Assembly (NCBI GenBank): GCA_016931295.1 | Contig: JAFGEZ010000001.1 | Span: forward strand, 62,001-126,000 | DNA: 64,000 bases | Source of the DNA: Candidatus Krumholzibacteriota bacterium | GTDB taxonomy: Bacteria > Krumholzibacteriota > Krumholzibacteriia > Krumholzibacteriales > Krumholzibacteriaceae | Direction: 5' to 3' | Shown: piece by piece, positions 51,220-59,955 of the stretch | Layout: the number at the start of each line of letters is the position of its first letter | Position numbering within the stretch: position 1 is the stretch's first letter | Position numbers and translations under genes: made by a program | Notes under the pieces: model-generated | What the model was told of the DNA's origin: nothing | Databases searched by the model: none | What the model saw: only the letters and a program-made list of their open reading frames with translations

Positions 51220-54200
51220 TCACCCGATCGACCGCTTCAGATCCTTGATCTCGTCGAAGACGCGCCTCCTCAACGGGACGGTGAGGCAGGAGAAGCGCGT
51301 TTCCTCGTCGTCGATCGTCTCGGTGATCCGCTTGAGCGTTTCCACCGCATCCTTGAAGAACCGCAGCGCGTGGAAGATGTCGTTCGCGGCCACATGGCGC
51401 CTCGCGATCTCCCTCTGGATCATCCACGTGATCTCGGCCGTCTGCATCCCTTCGCTGGCATGAAGGGCCGCCGCGAGTATCCCGAGGGCTTCTTTTCCTT
51501 CCGCGGCCGCGGTTCCGCGCGCGAGCCCAAGAAGAGGCAATTGGTAATCGCAGTGGATCTTTCCGTAGATCTCGTCGGCCCGCGATGTCGCCGCGACCGC
51601 CTCGTCGCGGCGGCCGAGCTCCGCCAGGGCCAGCGCGCGCCAGGAGAGCGCCTCGACGATGTCGTCGCGGTCGTCGGTCTTCTCGAACAGCGCCAGAGCC
51701 TCGTCGAACGGAGCGAGGGCCTCCTCGAACAGGAGTTGCTGGATCGCGCTGCGTCCCTCGAGCAGGCGCGCATGGCCGAGGGTGATGTTATTGCCCGCCG
51801 CCTCGGCATTCACCGTGGATTCGGCGAGGGCGCTCTCGAATCTCTCCTTGTGTGATGTTCCGAGAAGCAGGTAGAGGTGGGCGATCTTCTGCGTGATGTG
51901 CGGCGCCTGCCGGGAAAAGCTCGTGTAATCCTCGTGTCCGGCGATTCGCGCGGCCTGTTCGATCGCTTCTCCGTACTGCGCCGTCTTGATATACGCGAGG
52001 AGGATGTTCGATGTGTTGATGAGGATCGATCGGCTATCGTTGAAACGACTGCCGAGGAACACTCCTTCTTTTAATAATTCGATCATTTTTGTGTATAGCC
52101 CCTTAACATAATAACAACCACCCAGGGTTCTTAGATAATCAATATGTTTTAACCATCGGTTCGATTCTTTCGTAAAAGCAAGATCACGCTCTGTGATCTC
52201 GATCGTTTTGTTATAGTCGCCTTGGTAAAAATAATAATTTGCTAATTGGTCGCTTAGTTTGAGTCTGACTGTGTCCTCAACGCGCTCGACGAGGGAGTGT
52301 GCTTCCGTCAGGAGATCGGCGATCCCCTCTGGCTGTCCCAGGAGGCGGGAATGATAGATTGCGCGGCCGACGATCTCGGCCCGCGTATCGATGTCCCCGC
52401 CCTCCGATATCACCAGGGCCTCATCGAGGTATGCCATCGTGTCGGTGTCGGGATGGTCGGCGAGGTAGAGGAGCGCCTTGGCCGTCTTGCCGCGATCCTT
52501 CAGGCTGCGGGCCGTATCGAGCGCTTGCTCGTAACGGCGTTTCCCGTCTTTCGCGTTTCCCTTGTAGATGGTGAGTATCTTTCCGGCGTCGAGAAGGGCG
52601 AGAAAGCGATCGGCGCTATCGGGCGCGATGTCGGCGACGATCCCGAGATGCGCCAGCGCCTCGTCGGAACGCCCGAGAAGGATATTGATCCCCGCAAGAC
52701 GGTGACGGATCCCGAGAATGCGGTCCCGATCGACGCTTTTTTCGGCGATGGGCAGGATTTCCTCGAGGACCGCAGCCGCTTCGAAGAGGTCATTGTTGGC
52801 GCGCAGGCGATCGGCGTGCTCGATACCGGCCGCGATCGCCTCGTCGGCGTTCCCCGCCTGCAGCGCGAGAGATAGCCTCGTTCGGGGCGGAGTCTCCCGG
52901 GTGTTATTCCCGGCGATCCGGAGCAGCGTCCGTGCGATTTCCATGCGCCGGGCCTCGGGCACCCGCCCTTCGATCGCGGCCGGATCGATCGCATGCGCAA
53001 GGGCGACCGTTCCCTCCTCGCCGGTGGCCACCGCGCCGCGGCCCGTCAACTCCTGCAGGGCCGCGGTCACCGGCACGCCGAGCGCCCGTGCGGCGATGTC
53101 GAGGATCTCGAGGGGGATTGGCGCCTGCCAGAGGTGGATGGCGGCGAGGAGGGCGGCCGCCCCGTCGTCGAGGGAGTCGACGTCGACGCCTTCGCCGATC
53201 CCCGTGCGGATCTTCGCCGCGATGAACCGTTCCTGGTCGAGACGCCACGAGCCCTCCTCGTGGACGAGTATCCTCTCCCTGACGCACCGGAGAAGCGCCC
53301 CGCGGAGCGCGGCGGGAAGCCCCGCCGATATGCTCACGAGGCGGTCGATGCCGCGCTCCGAAAAGAGATCGCCGAGAAAGAGGGCATCGAGATACAGCTG
53401 CGTTTCCCGCCGGCCGAAGGGTGCGACCTCGATCCGGAGCGCTCTGTCCGACGAGAGAACCCGGGCGAGCGGCGTGTCCGCCGACGGGGCGTTGCCGCCG
53501 GCCGACACGAGGAGCCTGGCGGGGGAGCCGAGAAAGGACAGTTCGCCGGCGAGGTGCGCGAGAAAGGGGGCGACGTCGCCCTGCGCGCAATCGATATCCG
53601 GCAGGGCGACGACGAGGGGCCGCCGTCGCGCCAGCCCGTCGACGGCACGGGCGACGATGTCGTAGAAGAGTGCGCCGCCGGCCGCGCCCGTGCGCCGGTC
53701 GGCCGCCTCGGCGCCCGCCTGGTCGAGCTCGGCGGCGAGGGCGCCGGCCGCGGCGGGATCGAGTGCGCGGGAGAGACGGTCGACGAACACCGATATCGTG
53801 AGGGGGGCGCCGAGCGTCTCGAGAAAGGAGATCGTGGCGTATCCGGCGAGCTGCGCCCGCCGGAGGGTCTCGCGCATGATGCTCTTCCGCCCGACGCCCG
53901 CCGGACCGAGGAGGGCGAGGAGGCTCTTCGCGGCGCCCTCCGCGAGGAACTCCCGCTCGATCCGGTCGACGATCTCCTCGCGATCGACGAAGAGCCCCTC
54001 GGGAACCGGGTTGGCCGCCGGGTCGACCATGCCGGTGAGAAGGGCGAGGCGATCGGCGAGCTCCCCGCAGTCGCCGGTCCTGACGGCGGGGTCGGGATGC
54101 GGGAGGCGCGAGAGGAACCGCGCGATGGCCGAGTGGCGCGGCGTGCCCGTTCGCGCGAGGGCCCCGTTCATCTCCTCCTCGGCAACCCGGATCCACTCGT

Positions 54201-54834
54201 CGTCGACGGCTGTCGCGATCGGCGCGGTCCGTCCGGCGATGCATTCGTACAGGGTCATGCCGAGGGCGTAGATGTCGGTCGCCGCCGTGTAGGGCTCGCC
54301 CCGCAGTATCTCCGGCGCGAGAAAGCGCTTCGTGCCGCTCACGGCGCGGCCGGTCTCGTCCGGGCGCCTGACCAGGCCGAAATCGAGGAGCTTGACGTCG
54401 ATCGATCCGTCCCGCCGGACGATCATGATGTTCTCCGGCTTGATGTCGCCGTGGAGGATGCGGCGGCCGTGGAGATACGCGAGGGCCTGGAGCGCCTGGT
54501 GGAGGACCGTCGGGACGGCGGCGGGGTTCTCCGTGCTGCCGAGGAAACTGTCGAGGGGCAGCCCCTCGATGTACTCCATCGTGAAGAAGGGGATGCCGTC
54601 GCCGGTGCGGTCGAGATCGAAGACCGAGACGAGGTGCTCGTGGCCGAGCGAGGAGAGTGTGCGGAACTCGTCGACGAGACGGGCCGCCTCGCCGGGAGAT
54701 ACGTGCGTCAGCACCTTGAGCGCGCCGATGGCGTCGCGGTCGGCGTCGTGGACGCGATAGACGACGCCGTTTCCTCCCTCGCCGACGATGTCAATGATCG
54801 TATACCGCTGTGGCAGTCTGTTGACGTGCTCCAT
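51220..54834 (-). CDS. Ser/Thr protein kinase fused to an ATPase-like domain and TPR repeats
   Basis: A 1,204-residue cytosolic protein. The kinase domain (about 11-270) has GEGGNGVVY, Lys40 in ALKVL, HGDIKPEN (a non-RD catalytic loop), LLDFGLV and GTKRFLAPEIL, so it should be active. A STAND/AAA_16-like domain follows; its nucleotide loop reads LLGPAGVGRKS at about 309-318, with Arg at the usual Lys position. From about 700 to 1,180 TPR-type repeats fill the rest. Bases 52081-52260 have only 64 G+C of 180, far below the flanks. Start is ATG 54834, or ATG 54843 nine bases upstream. Similar fusions act in stress and development signalling. Confidence 0.85.
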   Translation of the reverse strand: MEHVNRLPQRYTIIDIVGEGGNGVVYRVHDADRDAIGALKVLTHVSPGEAARLVDEFRTLSSLGHEHLVSVFDLDRTGDGIPFFTMEYIEGLPLDSFLGSTENPAAVPTVLHQALQALAYLHGRRILHGDIKPENIMIVRRDGSIDVKLLDFGLVRRPDETGRAVSGTKRFLAPEILRGEPYTAATDIYALGMTLYECIAGRTAPIATAVDDEWIRVAEEEMNGALARTGTPRHSAIARFLSRLPHPDPAVRTGDCGELADRLALLTGMVDPAANPVPEGLFVDREEIVDRIEREFLAEGAAKSLLALLGPAGVGRKSIMRETLRRAQLAGYATISFLETLGAPLTISVFVDRLSRALDPAAAGALAAELDQAGAEAADRRTGAAGGALFYDIVARAVDGLARRRPLVVALPDIDCAQGDVAPFLAHLAGELSFLGSPARLLVSAGGNAPSADTPLARVLSSDRALRIEVAPFGRRETQLYLDALFLGDLFSERGIDRLVSISAGLPAALRGALLRCVRERILVHEEGSWRLDQERFIAAKIRTGIGEGVDVDSLDDGAAALLAAIHLWQAPIPLEILDIAARALGVPVTAALQELTGRGAVATGEEGTVALAHAIDPAAIEGRVPEARRMEIARTLLRIAGNNTRETPPRTRLSLALQAGNADEAIAAGIEHADRLRANNDLFEAAAVLEEILPIAEKSVDRDRILGIRHRLAGINILLGRSDEALAHLGIVADIAPDSADRFLALLDAGKILTIYKGNAKDGKRRYEQALDTARSLKDRGKTAKALLYLADHPDTDTMAYLDEALVISEGGDIDTRAEIVGRAIYHSRLLGQPEGIADLLTEAHSLVERVEDTVRLKLSDQLANYYFYQGDYNKTIEITERDLAFTKESNRWLKHIDYLRTLGGCYYVKGLYTKMIELLKEGVFLGSRFNDSRSILINTSNILLAYIKTAQYGEAIEQAARIAGHEDYTSFSRQAPHITQKIAHLYLLLGTSHKERFESALAESTVNAEAAGNNITLGHARLLEGRSAIQQLLFEEALAPFDEALALFEKTDDRDDIVEALSWRALALAELGRRDEAVAATSRADEIYGKIHCDYQLPLLGLARGTAAAEGKEALGILAAALHASEGMQTAEITWMIQREIARRHVAANDIFHALRFFKDAVETLKRITETIDDEETRFSCLTVPLRRRVFDEIKDLKRSIG

Positions 54835-54871
54835 GCCGACCATTGTAGGGGGCCGCTCCCGCCGGGCAAAC

Positions 54872-54906
54872 AAAAAAACCCTCTCCCCCGGGGGGAGGGG
54901 AGAGGG
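54872..54906 (-). terminator. Rho-independent terminator after the ZU5-like lipoprotein gene
   Basis: On the minus strand CCCTCTCCCC pairs with GGGGAGAGGG and is followed by seven T residues. It ends the lipoprotein gene upstream of the kinase gene. Confidence 0.85.
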
Positions 54907-54934
54907 TGGAGAGGAGGTCTCCGAGGCAATATCT

Positions 54935-55486
54935 TTACGGGCCAATCTTTTTTGGATCACTGCCGTAGTCACTGAAGTGCTGCAGGTCGGCCTTCACGTA
55001 GCCGTCGTCCATGTAGCCGCCGATGTCGTTCCAGCACCCCGTGCTCTCGTTGTACCAGAGGACACGGTAGGCCTCGGCGTCGTCACTGATCCGTGCGGTA
55101 TCGAGGGAGAGGGTGACGTCCTTCTCGAACTGGATCCCGTGGGGACCGAGCCGGACGACGGCCGAGGGGAAGGAAGGCATCTCGATGGTGATCTCGGTGT
55201 CCTCCATGAGGGCGCCGGGAGGGAAGTGCACGGTGTAGTAGCCGTTGGTCACCGTGCCGCCCTCGGCCGCCGAGACGATCCGCGAGACCATCGAGGACAC
55301 GAACGGTCGGTCGGTTCCCGCGGAGGCGGATAGAAGCTGGGCGAACTCGGGAGTCTCGATACCGGGCGAGGTAGCGATTTCCTGCGAGGGGGAGACAGGA
55401 GAGTAGTTCCCGCAGCCCATGACAGCCAGTACACTGAGGAAGGTGATGGTGGTGAGGATCGATCGGGCTTTGGTTCGTCCAGTCAT
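54935..55486 (-). CDS. Lipoprotein with a ZU5-like domain
   Basis: A 183-residue lipoprotein with lipobox AVMGC. The region GGTVTNGYYTVHFPPGALMEDTEITIEMP matches the ZU5-like beta fold found in surface proteins of FCB bacteria, followed by FEKDVTLSLDTARI and a short end with WYNESTGCWNDIGGY. GAGGAGGTTGG precedes the ATG at 55486; the longer in-frame start is rejected. It ends at a strong terminator and has a possible sigma-54 promoter. Its role is unknown. Confidence 0.7.
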   Translation of the reverse strand: MTGRTKARSILTTITFLSVLAVMGCGNYSPVSPSQEIATSPGIETPEFAQLLSASAGTDRPFVSSMVSRIVSAAEGGTVTNGYYTVHFPPGALMEDTEITIEMPSFPSAVVRLGPHGIQFEKDVTLSLDTARISDDAEAYRVLWYNESTGCWNDIGGYMDDGYVKADLQHFSDYGSDPKKIGP

Positions 55487-55837
55487 TCTATCCAACCTCC
55501 TCGGGACCTGGAATCCGTTTCGTTCTCGCCTGGGTAACAAGGCAAGGGGGGTACCACGGCGGGGGCGCGACGCCAGAATGAGGCCTTCGCGGGGGGGTAA
55601 ACGGCCCAGGAGAACACGAAAGGACGCATCGGCGACGATGACGAAACAAGCTGCGGCTCAATACGTTGCGGTGTCGGGCACCGTTCGTCCGGCCGCCGGG
55701 CCGCCGCCGGGATCCCGTGTTCCGATTCGCCTCGCCGGCGCGGCGGGGCGGGAGGGGCGATTGGGAAAAATACGGAAATCTACCGGTCCACGATTGCCGG
55801 GTGGGGGTTGGCGAGATTGTAACGTGTTTTATGGAAT
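55487..55837. other. Gap between the lipoprotein and pseudo-receiver activator genes
   Basis: No gene is supported in these 351 bases. The part next to the lipoprotein gene carries a sigma-54-like element at 55541-55556; the rest shows nothing that I can name. Confidence 0.5.
55541..55556 (-). promoter_or_regulatory. Possible sigma-54 promoter of the ZU5-like lipoprotein gene
   Basis: On the minus strand TGGTACC, four bases, TTGCC. The GG and GC cores are ten bases apart, but two -24 positions and one -12 position differ from consensus. Start would be near 55530, about 44 bases before the ATG. Confidence 0.4.
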
Positions 55838-57289
55838 CTAGTTGGAGAGGACCGGCTCATATTCGCCGGTTTTGATTTTTTTCTTAATCCCCGCGCCGTC
55901 GATGTCGTACTTCTTCATCTTGTATCTCAGGGTTCCCCGTGATACCCGTAGCAGCCCGGCCGCGCGGGTGATATTGCCCCCCGTCCGCTCGATCGCCGCC
56001 AGGATGGCGGCGCGCTCGATCTCCTCGAGGGAGGTGCCGCCGGGTGGCAGATCGATCCGTATCCTTCCCTGTCGTTCCTCGACGCGGATGCCGGTTTCCG
56101 ATTCTTCCGCCTCGATCGGCAAATCCGCCGGCGTGATCGACCCGTCGGCCGAAAGCAGCACGGCCCGCTCGATGACGTTGATCAGTTCGCGGACGTTTCC
56201 CGGCCATCGGTACTTCTCGAGGAGATCGTTCGCCTCGGGGGTGAGGACCGCCTTCTTCCCGCGGAGGCGGGAGGCGATGCGCTGCGTGTAGTCCTCGGCG
56301 ATCGGGCGGATGTCCTCCCGGCGGTCGCGCAGGGGCGGCATCGCGATCTCGACGACGTTCAGCCGGTAGAAGAGGTCGGCGCGGAAACGGCCCCCGGCGA
56401 CGTCCTCCCGGAGATCGCGGTTCGTCGCCGCGAGGACCCGGACGTCGACGGGGAGGAAGGTGGTGCCGCTGACACGGCGGATCGTCCGCGTGTCGAGGAA
56501 CTTGAGGAGCTTCGCCTGCAGCCCGTACTCGATCTCGCCAACCTCGTCGAGGAAGATCGTCCCGCCGTTCGCGCATTCGAAGAGGCCGATCTTACGGTCC
56601 TTCGCGTCCGTGAAGGCGCCCTGCTCGTGCCCGAAGAATTCGCTTTCGAGCAGTGAGGTCGGGATGGCCGCGCAGTTGACCTCGATGAAGGGGCCCCCGG
56701 CGCGCGGGCTCGACTCGTGGATCGCCCTCGCGATGGCCCCCTTGCCGGTGCCGCTCTCGCCCGTGATCATCACCGAGGTGTACTCGCTGCCCGCCACCCG
56801 GCGCGCGAGGTCGAGCACGCGCGAGATCGCCCGGCTCTCCCCGATGATCCCCTCGAATCCCCGCGACTCCTCGTTCCGGCGGCGGATGGCTTCGCGTCGT
56901 CGCCGCTCGCCGACGCCCGCTGCCACCTGCGACAGGATGCGGGAGAGATCGGCGGGCCGCCACGGCCTGATGAGCGTATGGCGGGCGCCGATGTCGATGG
57001 CGAGCCGGTCCGCCTCCTCGATAGAGCGCGGGAGGAACAGGACGAGCTGCATGCCCGGATGCGCCTCGTGCCAGTTCGAGAGCAGCTCGACGACGCTGGC
57101 GCGATACGGTTCGTTCCACCCCTCGGCGATGGAGACGAGGAGCAGGGATGCCTCGCCGCCGGCTCCGTCGGCGAGCAGATCGCCGACCGACGCGTACCGG
57201 TTGACGCGCCAGCCGGCCTCTTCGCAGAAGTCCGCGATGGCGTCGGTGTCGTCGCGTTCACCGCCGGTGAGATGCAATTCGAGAGTCAT
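55838..57289 (-). CDS. Sigma-54 enhancer-binding protein with pseudo-receiver domain and GAFTDA loop
   Basis: A 483-residue NtrC-type protein. Residues 1-125 have the length and strand pattern of a receiver domain, but the strand that should end in the phosphorylated Asp reads LLLVSIAEG, and the final KP motif is IRPW, so it is probably not phosphorylated. The AAA+ domain has GESGTGKG at 177-184 and TIFLDEVGEIE; the sigma-54 contact loop reads GAFTDA at 224-229, with Asp228 replacing Gly. A Fis-type helix-turn-helix NITRAAGLLRVSRGTLRYKM ends the conserved part. The ATG at 57289 is inferred from AGGGAG upstream. A sigma-54-type promoter precedes the gene. Confidence 0.88.
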   Translation of the reverse strand: MTLELHLTGGERDDTDAIADFCEEAGWRVNRYASVGDLLADGAGGEASLLLVSIAEGWNEPYRASVVELLSNWHEAHPGMQLVLFLPRSIEEADRLAIDIGARHTLIRPWRPADLSRILSQVAAGVGERRRREAIRRRNEESRGFEGIIGESRAISRVLDLARRVAGSEYTSVMITGESGTGKGAIARAIHESSPRAGGPFIEVNCAAIPTSLLESEFFGHEQGAFTDAKDRKIGLFECANGGTIFLDEVGEIEYGLQAKLLKFLDTRTIRRVSGTTFLPVDVRVLAATNRDLREDVAGGRFRADLFYRLNVVEIAMPPLRDRREDIRPIAEDYTQRIASRLRGKKAVLTPEANDLLEKYRWPGNVRELINVIERAVLLSADGSITPADLPIEAEESETGIRVEERQGRIRIDLPPGGTSLEEIERAAILAAIERTGGNITRAAGLLRVSRGTLRYKMKKYDIDGAGIKKKIKTGEYEPVLSN

Positions 57290-57354
57290 CGTGCCGCGAT
57301 TCTCCCTGGGCCGGAATGTAACCGTATGCCGTACAGGCTGTTCGAACAAAATAC

Positions 57355-57370
57355 TGCAAGATGCATGCCT
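57355..57370 (-). promoter_or_regulatory. Sigma-54-type promoter of the pseudo-receiver activator gene
   Basis: On the minus strand AGGCATG, four bases, then a perfect TTGCA; the GG and GC cores are ten bases apart. A perfect ten-base palindrome TGTTCGAACA lies at 57339-57348 in the leader. The position suggests autoregulation. Confidence 0.6.
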
Positions 57371-57375
57371 CGCGT

Positions 57376-57404
57376 TTGTCCCCGGTCTTCCGGCGACGTA
57401 TCTT
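57376..57404 (+). promoter_or_regulatory. Candidate promoter of the metalloprotease lipoprotein
   Basis: TTGTCC at 57376-57381 and TATCTT at 57399-57404 are 17 bases apart, about 110 bases before the ATG at 57516, divergent from the sigma-54-type promoter. Confidence 0.45.
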
Positions 57405-57515
57405 ATGCATGAAGGGGAGATTCCGCTTGAGGACCACGGGGCGGTCTCCTACAGTGGATCGGGGTCGCCCTTGACGGGCGCCGCGACGGTGACGGAACCA
57501 CAGGGGAGAACACGG

Positions 57516-59426
57516 ATGAGAAGAGCAGTGCTGTTGACGATCGCCGCGGCGCTCGCGGCCGCTGTCGTCTCGTGCGACGGAAACGATGGAAACGGCGTTC
57601 TCGACGAGCCGCGGCTCGACTCGGTCTCGCCCGGCGTCGTCTCGGTCGGCGACACGGTCGTTCTCGCGGGCGTCGATTTCGGCGAGGATTGGCGCGAGAC
57701 GCGTGTCGCCTTCTCGGCGTGCGGATTCGACGATGCCACGGCCGTGCGGTACGCCGTGCCCTTCTCGGGCTCGACGACCGAGCTGCGATGCCTCGTTCCC
57801 GACGGCGTCTTCAGCGGTGGCGTCCGCGTCGAGGACGGCGACTGGCGGCGGGGAATCGGAGTGGTGAACGTCGTTCCCGCGCCGCATCCGTCGAACGTGC
57901 TGCCCGTCGAGGTTGTGATGCTCGCCGGAGACGTCGCGAAGATACCGTTCGGCGACGCCGAGCACGACATCACGCTGGCGACGGGGGAAAGCCCGGAGGA
58001 TTACCTGCTCGTTCTCTTCAACAGCGCCGTGCCTCCCTTCCGGAGCTACACCTATTTGTACAGGATCGAGGCCGGCACGTACCCGGTCGACGCCGGGGAG
58101 GGCGGGGCGGTCGCGGAGCGGGATCCGGCAGGTGACGGTTCGCGCCTCTTCGCGCAACTCGGCGAGGAGGAGCGCCGCGTTCTGGGCGCCGAGGGGCCGC
58201 GTCCATCGCTGCTCGACCGGCGCCTGCGTGAGGAGACGAAGCGTATCCTCGACGGCGTCGTGGCTCCCGAAGCGCCGGCCCCCCGATTCTCGGCGATCGC
58301 CGGACCCGGCCCCGCCCCGCAGACGGCGACCTTCCGCGTCCTCGAGAATCCCGACGGCTACCTCACCGATCCGTCGAACTTCACCGACGTGACGGCCGAC
58401 CTCAAGTACGAGGGGGCGCACACGCTCCTCTACGTCGATTCCGAGACCTACGCGGCGGCCATTTCGGACGCCGAGGCCGAGGCGCTCGGTCTCGCGTTCG
58501 ACGGGAGCATCTACGGGATCGACCGGAACCTGCTCGGCGAGGAGTCGGACATCAACGGCGACGGCAAGGTCGCCATCCTCCTCTCGCCGGTCGTCAACCG
58601 GATGACGCCGGCGGGCGCCGCCACCTCGGAGGGATTCATCGCCGGCTTCTTCATGCCGGGCGACCTGATCCCACAGTACATGCCGGCCGGATGCACGAAC
58701 GGCATGGAGATCTTCTACACGATCGTCCCCGACCCGGAGAACCGGTACGGCAACGAGTACTCGAAGGAGTACGCACTCGATGTGATCGAGGGGGTCCTCG
58801 CGCACGAGTTCAACCACATGATCGTCTTCAACTACCGCGTGCTCATCTACGGCCACGGCTACATGGGCACCTATCTCGAGGAGCTCTGGCTCGAGGAGGG
58901 CCTCTCGCACATCGCCGAGGACCTGAACGGTTACGACCGGTCGAACGTTCTCCGGGCAAACATCTTCCTCGCCGACCCGGGCAACACAACGCTGATCCAC
59001 GGCGGCGACGCGCTCGACGAGCGCGGCGCGGCCTACCTCTTCCTGCGCCTGCTCGGCGACCTCCACGGCCAGGAGATCTTCCGGTCGCTCGTCCAGTCGC
59101 GCCTGAGCGGAACGGCGAACGTCGAGGAAACGACTGGAGAAAATTTCCTCGAGCTCTTCGCCGACTGGAGCGCGGCCTGCTACCTGAGCGGTCTCGGCAT
59201 CACGGACGATCCGCGATTCAACTATGTCTCGATCGACCTGCCGGGCGATTTCGGGGATCTGCGCGTGCGGGAGACGGATTTCACGGCGACGTCGATCCAG
59301 GGGGACGTCCGGTCGATGGCCCCCGAGTTCATCCTCATGCATCTCGGCGCCGGTTCGGGATATACCCTTTCCATCTCCGGCGCAGCCGAGGGAAAAACGA
59401 ATGCGGTCCTCGTCCGTCTCGAGTAG
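57516..59426 (+). CDS. Lipoprotein zinc metalloprotease (M30-like) with IPT/TIG domain
   Basis: A 636-residue lipoprotein with lipobox AAVVSC. An IPT/TIG-type Ig domain (about 32-110: LDSVSPGVVSVGDTVVLAGVDF) is followed by a long beta-rich linker. The protease part has DINGDGKVAILLSP, then the zinc motif HEFNH at residues 430-434 (an HEXXH variant) and a downstream EEGLSHIAED glutamate, as in hyicolysin-type M30 peptidases. It should act at the cell surface. GGGGAGAAC precedes the ATG; the longer open frame upstream is antisense to the activator. The next lipoprotein gene overlaps its end by 26 bases. Confidence 0.82.
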   Translation: MRRAVLLTIAAALAAAVVSCDGNDGNGVLDEPRLDSVSPGVVSVGDTVVLAGVDFGEDWRETRVAFSACGFDDATAVRYAVPFSGSTTELRCLVPDGVFSGGVRVEDGDWRRGIGVVNVVPAPHPSNVLPVEVVMLAGDVAKIPFGDAEHDITLATGESPEDYLLVLFNSAVPPFRSYTYLYRIEAGTYPVDAGEGGAVAERDPAGDGSRLFAQLGEEERRVLGAEGPRPSLLDRRLREETKRILDGVVAPEAPAPRFSAIAGPGPAPQTATFRVLENPDGYLTDPSNFTDVTADLKYEGAHTLLYVDSETYAAAISDAEAEALGLAFDGSIYGIDRNLLGEESDINGDGKVAILLSPVVNRMTPAGAATSEGFIAGFFMPGDLIPQYMPAGCTNGMEIFYTIVPDPENRYGNEYSKEYALDVIEGVLAHEFNHMIVFNYRVLIYGHGYMGTYLEELWLEEGLSHIAEDLNGYDRSNVLRANIFLADPGNTTLIHGGDALDERGAAYLFLRLLGDLHGQEIFRSLVQSRLSGTANVEETTGENFLELFADWSAACYLSGLGITDDPRFNYVSIDLPGDFGDLRVRETDFTATSIQGDVRSMAPEFILMHLGAGSGYTLSISGAAEGKTNAVLVRLE

Positions 59427-59955
59427 CCTGGCCGCGCTGGCCGTCCTTCTTTTCGCCGCCTGCGCCGGCGCCCCGCCCGCCGCGCGTCCGGCGCGGGAGA
59501 CGGTCGAGGGGGTCCTTTCCGTCGATGGCGACCGGCCCTTCGAGAGACGGATCGTTCTCGACGCGCACGGCGGAGGCCGCCGGGCGCTCGTCGCCACCGA
59601 TCTCGAGGCGGAGCTGTTCCTTCTCGACGGTCTCGGCGTGCGGGTCGTTGGACGGGCCGTCACCGCCGCCGGCGCGCATGCGTTCGCGGTCGAGAACTAC
59701 GAGCTCCTGCCGATCGAGGGTATTCCCCCGAGCGTGGGCGTCGTCGTCGTCGAGGGCGACCGCGTGCTCGTCCAATCCGCCGCCGCCGGCGAGGACCTGC
59801 TGCTCGCCGGGGCGCTCGCCGGGGCGCTGCGGGCGCACGCGGGGATGAAGGTGTGGGTGTGGGGAACGTTCGCGGAACCCGACGCCGGCCGCCGCGCCCT
59901 GTCTGTGAGGGCCTACGGCGTGCTCGGGCCGGGACCGGGCGTCACTCGTCCATGA
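59401..59955 (+). CDS. Small lipoprotein of unknown function
   Basis: A 184-residue lipoprotein with lipobox LLFAACAG. The mature part is a compact alpha/beta protein (ETVEGVLSVDGDRPFERRIVL, GVRVVGRAVTAAG, VGVVVVEGDRVLVQSA) with no motif I can name. The ATG at 59401 overlaps the metalloprotease gene by 26 bases and follows GAGGGAAAAACG, so translation is probably coupled. Its stop overlaps the end of the convergent PqqD-like gene by 14 bases. Confidence 0.65.
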   Translation: MRSSSVSSSLAALAVLLFAACAGAPPAARPARETVEGVLSVDGDRPFERRIVLDAHGGGRRALVATDLEAELFLLDGLGVRVVGRAVTAAGAHAFAVENYELLPIEGIPPSVGVVVVEGDRVLVQSAAAGEDLLLAGALAGALRAHAGMKVWVWGTFAEPDAGRRALSVRAYGVLGPGPGVTRP

